Origin: Azolla caroliniana
Lineage: Eukaryota; Polypodiophyta
Assembly (NCBI GenBank): GCA_043228905.1
Contig: JBHGNT010000016.1
Span: forward strand, 17,670,001-17,734,000
Reading direction: 5' to 3'
Length of the DNA stretch: 64,000 nucleotides
The notes under the pieces are model-generated. The model did not search any database and had not been told where the DNA came from. It saw only the letters and a program-made list of their open reading frames with translations. Shown piece after piece: positions 56,237 through 64,000 of this stretch (position 1 is its first letter; each line of letters begins with the position of its first letter). A program made the translations under genes and the position numbers.

Positions 56237-59200
56237 TCAAATGTATAGTCTTTTGGGAAATATTGATTTTAGGAGCTCTAAAGACATACCAATGCATATA
56301 ACTTACAAAATTGTTATGCATGTCAGATGCCGTCTAAAATAAAAATGAGTCAGTCCCGCTTTTTAAAGGCTTACGCAAGAACATTACTAGCATTGTTTAT
56401 AGCCACCAATCTTTAGAAAGAAAGGTCGATGTGTCTTTGGCTGATAATTTCTAACAGGCATTGTGAAGATCATGTGGTCATTGAAATTGCCCGCAACCTT
56501 CTCTTTTTAACTTATTGTGAAGAAGATGTACATGAATCACACATGTAATCAACAACACTTGGGAAATAATGAGTTGAACAAGGTGGATAGTTACACCCAA
56601 GTCTCAACAATAACATTTAAATATGATCATGTCTAGAGATCTTTGTGTTTCCCATATCGTAGTTAGTTTTTCAAAGATATTTAACCTTGAGTCAAATCTT
56701 GTGCATAAAGTTACTTTCAAACGCAAAATGCATATTGTACCTAATACCTATGTGTATGTATGGATATGGTGCATGAAACACATATGTGCAACATCCGTTG
56801 AAATGTACTCTGATATAGCTAACTTCCATGTGACTATGGGCCAATCTGAGTTTTGTATATTTGCATTTACATTGCGAGGATATAATTTAGGTGTGTATTA
56901 TGAGTTAAAACCATTATACTTGTGGCCAATGAGCCGACATGCACAATTCATATGTTTGTTAGCATTACATTTTAAATTCTCTTGTGATGTGTATGTATGA
57001 TTCCAAATGACAACATGGGGATTTGAACCCCTTCCAAAAACAATTCGAGCATCTTAGAGGGGTTGGCTTTGTGAATTTGGGATTTGCTTTTTAATTCCAA
57101 CTCATAAGTTGGGAGTTCAACATCCAACATTGCAAAGAGAAATTGGCACCCCCCTCATTACCAATTTTATTGCTAGAGACTTGAGCCCACACCATAATGT
57201 TACAATCTCTATTATACCTCCAAACCAAATGAGCCTATAAAAGAGTTCCAATTGGAACATTTAAATCTTTCTTATAAGGTATGAAAGAAAATGATTTGAT
57301 GTTGCACTTTAGCATGTAATCTTTGGTTCATAATAAAACAATAATCAATCCAATTCTCTCGGTTTCTCCTATATATCTTCTATGTTTCACAATGGTGGTA
57401 GCATGTTCCGTCTTGAGTTGAGTCATTTTTTGGAGTGACTATTATCATCACCATCATCAAGCGAAACGGTTTTGTGTTGAATCCAACTTGAATACATATT
57501 CCCGTAGCTCATATATAGTTTAAATTGCATTTTAGAGTCAAAGAGTGAGTAGGAAGTGGCAAGTTGACTAGTTGGTATATATGTAAGCTAAGAACTAGTT
57601 TATGTGAAATTTGACAGAGATGTTACCAAAAACATATTTCACATGACTTGTGTTGGAATTTTAGTAAGAGTAGATGTTTCTCGAGAATGCTAGACTTTCA
57701 AACATGCATCAAGATTTCAAGTAGCTCTACAGATGACCTACCTTGAAAACGAGCAATCTCCAATTGTTCTTCCATTTTCATAGATTGAATGGGGATAGTG
57801 CATCTTGGTAAGACCTACATATGTTCAGAAATCTTCAACATGCTACATCCATGAAAGTCAAATGTATCTTTATTGTTCTTGAATTAAGTAGATGCAATTG
57901 ATTTATCACCCCAATGTGAACTAGTTGGAACCTTGCAATAAGACCTTGAAAGAACCTTTGTTTGGCCTTAAGCATAGTGATTACACCATGTATCCAAATG
58001 ACTTTACCATGGTATCTTTTAAGTTATTCATTCCCCCATCATGCACATTACCTCCTTAATCAAGTTGGAAATTCTAAGACATAAATAATATTAGAGCTTA
58101 TGTTCTACTTATCCTCAACTTTCTCATGGGAGTTGTGTAGCAATTATTTCTCTATAGATATCCTTAAGTTTTTGTCATCTGAAAATGAGGAGATAGACAT
58201 TCTTCCTTATTTAAAAGAGCATTTTTGGAAAACTCTTTTTTTCGAAAGACGTATATGGCTTTTCTCCACATATGTGCATGTGAAGGAGCATGGATGCATT
58301 CATCAAATTGAACTACTTAGCATGTCACAACATTAGAAACATGTCAATCTTGGACATAATAAAATTTTGTTAAAAAGGGGAATTAGGCCCATCTTGGTGA
58401 AGTTTTACCGAACCAAATGGAAAAAAGATGGTTTGAACCGAGAGATCGTTTATGGTTGTGATTTGTTACCTATATTTTTCAAATTTTACAATACTTTCTA
58501 GTTCATCTAATAATCGTATTTGTCCGCAATGTGGTAGGAACAATGTCCACACAAATCTTTACATACTTGGTTACCATCACTTTAACCACACAATGTACTA
58601 GGATCACACAAATTTCAAGCATATTTGTCTACAACATGTTTAGGTATAAGATTTTATTGTTATATAAAGCATCATAGAGCTAGAAAACTTTCTAACATTA
58701 TCCCATTATCTATTGTTTTATGTCCTAAGTCCCAAACCCCCTATTGAATTGTTTGCTTTCTTTCCTCCATTTTACGGAAAATAAAATTTCACTTTTTTGA
58801 AATGACACAAACTTTTCTTATCCTTGACATCATCACTATATTGTTCAATCTAAAACCTACCACTAGGATTGAAGTGGTTAAACTCAAACTTCAATTTATG
58901 TCGTGCTTTAGGTTTATGGGGAACTCAAAAGGATTTCCATGTTTTAGACTTTATTTTGGTTTTGGGTAGCTACATTGATCAGTTATCACTTATGTCTTCT
59001 CACGTTAATCTTTATTGATATATGGCAATGTGTCGAGAAGTGAAAATTTTAATGCATGAACTTTTGAACTTTCTAGCTTTGCAAACATCCATTAAGACAT
59101 GGGCATTCAACGTTTACCATAGTCATCGTAAATTGTCTACACATATACTCAAGCATTATCCATAGAGTTTGGAGATGTAGAGATTGTATTGCCATTCTCA

Positions 59201-60498
59201 TAATTGATGTTTTCAAATTATACATTTATGAATAGCATTGAAATATCCATATGTGAAACAATCTCAACATTCCATAAACGCTTAAGCACTCATGAAATAA
59301 AAACACTCTGCATAGACTCATCATTTTGATTTCTAACAATTACAACATTGCCAAACTTTACAATACACCAAATGCCAAAGAAAGAACATGTTTGCAATGA
59401 ACAAACCTGAATAAAGATCATGATTTGTAAACTCCTACACAATGTTTTGTGAAACAATCAATCACTCCGATATTTGATGTGAATAGGCAAGTATTAACAT
59501 GCTGGGTAGTTGGACTGCCTTATTCCTTGCATTATTCCTCGTTGAGTAATTGTATGTCCTTGAAAATGAATTCCATTGAACTTTATAAAATGCAATTTCA
59601 TCTACCCAAGTAGTTGTTGACTCATTGACATATTACCACTTCACAAAGAACTACTAGCAAACACTGTAACTTGTTCATTGCCCTAGTACATCTAGCATAT
59701 GTTCCTGTTCAAGCAATAAATTCTAATTCAAGAACATTATCCAGTGACTGGCAAATGGGGTTGGACTCAATACATTAACATGGAAGGACCAAACCCAGTA
59801 AAAACATGTTTTTCACTATTATACCCAATCCTAAGAGAGCAGGAATGCTGTAAATTTGTTTGGTATCAACATATGCACGATGCATATTTTCCAATATCTG
59901 ATTGACATGTCCAGTTTGCTCATCTGTTGCAAGATGATACAGCGTATATAGCCGGTCAGTTTTGATCATGATCTGATAAAATTGCTTATCTTAATAAAGT
60001 CTCTCCACTATTATACCCAATTAGAGCCCCGGCTTCTATTATTGTTAGCAGTCCAACAAGCAACTGCATTGATACAAAGTTAGCCATCTCGCAACACAAG
60101 AAAAACCCATGTGTCAATTGTGAACTCTTATGGACATCTCAGTTTACCGACCAAAATGTCAAAAGTAATTTGTTTATAGATGGGTAAAGAAAATTTTCTA
60201 GCCAACTCTTGAAGGTTACAATTTTCATCACAATTGGAAAATCAATCAAAGATTTAATCCAAAATAAACTTCTAACCGAGCTTGGAATAACTACAGTTTC
60301 ATTGATTAACTGAGTCCACCAATTTAACACAAGCTGCAAGGTTCAAGCTCCTCCGAAACTGATATCTCGAGCAACTCGTGGTAGAAAGCTCAGAACTGTA
60401 TAGACATCATCACTCCCTCCTTGATGAATGAATGGGACATAACTGACTTTTTTTCCAAAATATATATTAGATCATTTAACAAAATCATAGAATCTGAA
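56237..60498. other. Long interval without a recognised gene
   Basis: AT-rich. The right edge of the fasciclin gene's promoter lies here. Frames at 56623-57000 (plus) and 58100-58336 (plus) have no domains I know. No transposon signature is visible by eye. The last few hundred bases should contain the 3' UTR of the CYP71-like gene. Confidence 0.45.
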
Positions 60499-60937
60499 CT
60501 ATGACTTGGGGATTGTTACATTCAATATTTTGATATCCTGGTATGGTTTATCATTTTTGTCAGTCTTTGCCGCTTCAATACCCTGCAAACATGGATTGCC
60601 CATGAAGTTACTAGCAATGACAAATTCTTCCACTATGTTTTCAAGAAATCTAGATAAAGCTCATGATCAATAAAGTTTGGAATTGCATCCAGTGAAAAGG
60701 GTGAATTAGTTTATGTTTAGAACAACAATCCAAGGAAAATTCTGCAAGTAGTTTATAACAATGATTGCTTGACTGATCGTTACCTGCACCACATCCATGC
60801 CTTTCACCACACGCCCAAACACAGTGTGTTTGTTGTCGAGCCAGGGAGTGGCAACTGTGGTTATGAAGAACTGTGAACCATTTGTATTTGGACCCGCATT
60901 TGCCATTGAAAGTGTGAATGGACGATCGTGCCTTAAA
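60499..60937 (-). CDS. CYP71: CYP71-type WD40-cyclophilin, last two exons (partial)
   Basis: The penultimate exon is 60937 to 60784 ([46 protein letters not shown]) and the last is 60582 to 60499 ([28 protein letters not shown]). Both splice sites are canonical and the phases match. The cyclophilin catalytic and cyclosporin-binding residues in this part (Gln/Phe in SQFFIT, Trp in PWLDN, His in KHTVFG) are conserved. In Arabidopsis CYP71 this peptidyl-prolyl isomerase follows WD40 repeats and acts with histone H3 in gene silencing during organ formation. Upstream exons are not found in the next 3 kb, which is filled with copia sequence, so they lie beyond the window or have been lost. Confidence 0.85.
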
Positions 60938-61049
60938 CTGTTCAAGAGATGAAGAACAACAAAAGTTAATTATTACACCCTTTGCCTCACAAAATAATGT
61001 ACAAGGTTTACCCTTTAAGTAGCAAGTCCAAAGTGTTTGACAAAATTAA

Positions 61050-62577
61050 AAATTCTCAGCATTGGTTGAAAATCAGATTGATAAGCCACTGAAGTGTCTT
61101 TTCTCTGATGATGATGGGGAATATGTATCCAAGGCCTTTCAGGTATTTTGTCACAGCAAAGGGATAAAGGGGGAGCTCACCACCCCTCATAATCCACCCC
61201 AAAATGTTGTTGCATATTGTAGGAATCAGAATATACAAGACAAGGTTCGTACTATGTTGTCTTATGCTGCATTTATCCCATGGTTTTTGGGCAGAGGCTG
61301 TTATGACACCTGTTAACTTGATTAATAGGTCACTATACAGGTCTTTGGGGCAAGGAAGCGTGGATGGGCAAGCCACGTTCAAATGCTCACTTGAAAGTAT
61401 TTGGCTACGAGGCTTTTGTGCACATTCGTAAAGATGCGCACAGCAAACTTGAGCCAAATGCATGTAAATATATTTTCCAAGGATATGGTGACAAGGGTGA
61501 AATGGGGTATAGATTGTTCTATCCCATGAAAGGAAAATAATATGCAGCAACGATTTTATCTTCCATGAAAATCACATGCATAAATAGCCTGTAAAGACTG
61601 AGGATGTAGGGTTAACTGAAGCAAAGTCTTCATGGTCGCTTTGATAGGAAGGATCTTGGTGATGCCAATCACATTCTTTGCATGCAAATACTCAGAAATT
61701 GGTCAAAAGGATTACCCTTTTTATCTGTTCTTCAAGGTTTTGCAGCACTTCAATATGGAGGGGGGTACAATTATGGTTACATTGCCTCCATATGTGAAAC
61801 TTGGTGCAGAAGACAACCCTACATCTAATGATGAAAAGGTTGAAATGGCCAAGACTCCATATACTTCAGCTGTTGGCAGTTTGATGTATGCTATAGTTGC
61901 TACATGTCTTCCCATTAGTTTTGCAGTGGGAGTGGTTAGCAGTTACATGGCAAACCCTGGAAAAAAACATTAGGAAGCAGTGAAAGGCATTATGAGATAC
62001 CTCAAAGGCAGAAAGGGTTTGTGCATTTGCTTTTGAAAGCAGAAGGCATCTGTCATAGGGTTTACGGATGCAGACTATGCGGATCATACGGACTGCAGAA
62101 ACTCCACTTTTGGCTGTGTTTACCTACACAAGAGTAGTAGTCTCTTGGATCTCCGGGCTACAGAAGTGCGTTGCATTGTCTACTACAGAGGCAGAGTATG
62201 TGGCTGCCACCGAGGCATGCAAAGAGGCTTTATGGATTTCACATCTGCTGGGAGGATCTTGTCATTACAGAGTTACCTGTTCTTCATTGTGACAGTCAGA
62301 GTGCTATCATGCTAGCATGGAATCCTGTCTTTCATGCACATACAGGTGAAGTATCACTTCATCAGAGATCCAATTGAAAGAAAGAGCATTGAGTTTGTCA
62401 AAGTCATGCAGATGATAATCCTGCAGATCTTGTCACAACTGGTTTTCCAGCAGAGTGGTTTTTCATTGCCAAAAAATGATGGAAGTTGAATAGATATATA
62501 TGTACTTCAGCTTTGTACATACTTATAATTAATTGATCCTTTCTCCTCTCAAGGCACATTGCCTTAAGGTGGGAGGT
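61050..62577 (+). mobile_element. Ty1/copia element A, internally deleted
   Basis: The plus strand holds an integrase core piece (KPLKCLFSDDDGEYVSKAF; one catalytic Asp retained, but the normal Asn-Gly is changed and the Glu block is degraded), then integrase C-terminal remnants, and after a large gap lacking most of RT the RNase H part (TPYTSAVGSLMYA, GFTDADYA, CVALSTTEAEYVAATEACKEALW). The latter is copia-type. Ends at a polypurine tract AAGGTGGGAGGT just before the LTR. Confidence 0.88.
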
Positions 62578-62790
62578 TGTTGGGATAAAGGGCATCGTTC
62601 CTTTTATTCGTGCACGGGTGTGAATACACCCTTACCACACTTAACTTTCATTTTATATATATATATAACCTAAAATGGAACAGAACCATATTGTTCCCTA
62701 AAAACAAAGCCCCCGTTTTCTTCTGCTGCTTCCTCTGATTGCGATTCCATCACTCCCTTCAGGGTTCATTTTGTATTTCCAGACCAATAA
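62578..62790 (+). repeat. 3' LTR of copia element A
   Basis: It starts TGTTGGGATAAAGGGCATCG right after the polypurine tract and is clearly related to the LTR at 63320. It contains hairpins GGGTGT/ACACCC (62616-62631) and GGAACA/TGTTCC (62677-62697). The right end is not defined. Confidence 0.65.
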
Positions 62791-63319
62791 TGAGTAAACC
62801 TCCCTTCTGACATGGAAAAGCTACTATACACTACACCACTTGAGCGAGATTGTCAATAAAAATGCCATTTCCAGCCCAACGACAGTTCAGAACCAGTCAC
62901 CTCAGTTGGGTGAGACATGGCTCGCATATGAAGAAGTGAAAAGGAGGGAGTGTATAAATGATAGCTGACCACTAATGAAAGATGACCAGTAGACCAATGG
63001 CTGAGATTTTGGCTGATTGAAGCTAAATTTAGGACTCTGGTTGTAGAGCTGTGTCCGCCAGAAAGCCGAGATATCTACATCACTAGAAGGACAATAACCA
63101 ACTGAAACCTTCTTGAACATCACATTGGGATGAGAAGTTGACAGCAAAAAAATTGAGGGGATTTTTTTTACCGACTAACAAAGGTAAAGGTCTTTGCCAC
63201 ACCCAAGTCCTGGGACTTTGTCTCACTTAACCTCAAAGTTCCAATCTGATCATACACTGTTGTGAAGTATTTACTTCATGAATAGAAATTCTAATTAAAA
63301 GAACAAATGCTTGACTTGC
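62791..63319. other. Spacer between the two copia elements
   Basis: No recognisable domain. An 81-codon minus-strand frame (62902-63147) is not a cyclophilin exon and has no known motif. Confidence 0.4.
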
Positions 63320-63545
63320 TGTTGGGAATAAAGGGCCATCGTGCCTTTTATTAGCACAAGTGTGAACGCACTCGTAGCACACTTTTGAGTTGTATATACA
63401 TAATATCTAAAAACCAAAAAAGAGGTACACTCTTTTGTACCCAAGACAGCGTGCATCTCTCTCTCTCACTCAGACTCTCTCCCTCTCTGTTTTTGACCTA
63501 AACCCTAATCCTCGTGCTGCCTTGAAACTGGTATCAGAGCCAAGG

Positions 63546-63663
63546 TTTAGGGTTTTATGCAGAGAATAGATTAGGGTTTTCTACAGAGCAGAGATTAGGT
63601 TTTTCTACAGAGCAGAGATTAGGGTTTTCTGCAAACCAGAGATTAGGGTTTCTGCAGAGCAGG
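63546..63663 (+). repeat. Five ~24-bp tandem repeats in the copia B leader
   Basis: Units of the type TTAGGGTTTTCTACAGAGCA start near 63546, 63570, 63595, 63619 and 63643, between the primer-binding site and gag. Confidence 0.85.
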
Positions 63664-63711
63664 TCACGTTTTTCTGCAGTGCAGGTTTGGTCCTCCGTTT
63701 GGGCTAAAATC

Positions 63712-64000
63712 ATGACTAGCAGCAGTGAAAGTAGCCACCTTATGCACATCAAGAAGCTTGAGGGTGCACATAACTTTGCGGTTTGGAAAAAGTAGTGCTA
63801 CAACATCCTGCTGCAAAAGAAGCATGCAAAGCATATAAAAGTCAAAGGGGTAAAGCCTATAGATATGGACGAAGATGATTGGCAAGAGTTGAATGAGCTT
63901 GCACGCTCGACTATTGAGTTGTCGATTTCTAATGCCTTGCTTTTTAATATCAAAGGTTTGGACTCCGCCTATTCTATATGGATTAGACTAGAGGAACTGT
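63712..64000 (+). pseudogene. Copia B gag, N-terminal part
   Basis: From an ATG: MTSSSESSHLMHIKKLEGAH then FAVWKK, a TAG at 63793-63795 where copia gags usually have Trp, then CYNILLQKKHAKHIK and LLFNIKGLDSAYSIWIRLEE. This is the UBN2/gag-like N-terminus of Tnt1-type elements. It runs off the window. Confidence 0.82.

Larger units (their letters stand above)
63320..64000 (+). mobile_element. Ty1/copia element B, 5' end (continues beyond the window)
   Basis: The 5' LTR (63320 to about 63528) starts TGTTGGGAATAAAGGGC. It is followed by the primer-binding site TGGTATCAGAGC (63529-63540), complementary to the initiator tRNA-Met end as in plant copia elements, a tandem-repeat leader and the gag start. 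Confidence 0.9.

Noticed and set aside
62902-63147. Missing upstream CYP71 exon
   Set aside because: The 81-codon minus-strand frame has no cyclophilin or WD40 sequence.
63546-63663. Telomere-like repeats (TTTAGGG)
   Set aside because: TTAGGG is only part of a 24-bp unit in a retrotransposon leader.

Overview
The window reads as nuclear DNA of a land plant. It holds spliced plant genes with GT-AG introns (a Golgi xylan glucuronosyltransferase of the FRA8/IRX7 type, a PAM2/ERD15-like protein, a fasciclin-domain protein, and the last exons of a CYP71-type cyclophilin). These sit in a sea of plant transposons, with a decayed mitochondrial rRNA insertion. A fern or other non-flowering vascular plant is my best guess from the LINE and gypsy types, but this is inference only.

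Layout. 0-5 kb: FRA8/IRX7-like gene, four exons that join in perfect phase, with a cluster of ACGTG elements about 1.2 kb upstream. 5-9.4 kb: no recognisable gene. 9.4-10.5 kb: two-exon ERD15-like gene on the minus strand with a TATA box. 11.5-20 kb: LINE remnants, a tRNA-Ser-derived SINE, a mitochondrial LSU rRNA fragment and an LTR-like hairpin-rich element with seven 54-bp repeats. 20.7-35.4 kb: one LINE, recognised by a 17-bp target duplication 14.7 kb apart, opened by a 7.5-kb inverted-ended insertion full of CATA repeats and by a solo-LTR-like element. 35.5-41.8 kb: a row of SINE copies, one split by a complete 5.3-kb hAT transposon with an intact transposase. 42.2-54.9 kb: a second LINE containing a nest: a solo LTR (with a heat-shock-element array), inside it a Ty3/gypsy element, inside its pol another solo LTR. 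The LINE 3' end is then repeated in tandem. 55-64 kb: a (GT)n tract, the fasciclin gene, a gene-free stretch, the CYP71 3' end, and two Ty1/copia elements of related LTR families (one 3' half, one 5' end running off the window).

The host genes are independent single genes; no operon-like or pathway clustering is seen. Most of the window's history is transposon-on-transposon insertion, followed by decay with many TAG stops. The signals most worth following are (1) a heat-shock-element array just upstream of a TATA box in the outer solo LTR, (2) two LTR-like copies whose hairpin stems differ by paired compensatory changes, (3) a hAT element whose upstream exon has been multiplied in tandem, and (4) broken LINE and SINE halves that would both be repaired by undoing a single 26-kb inversion.
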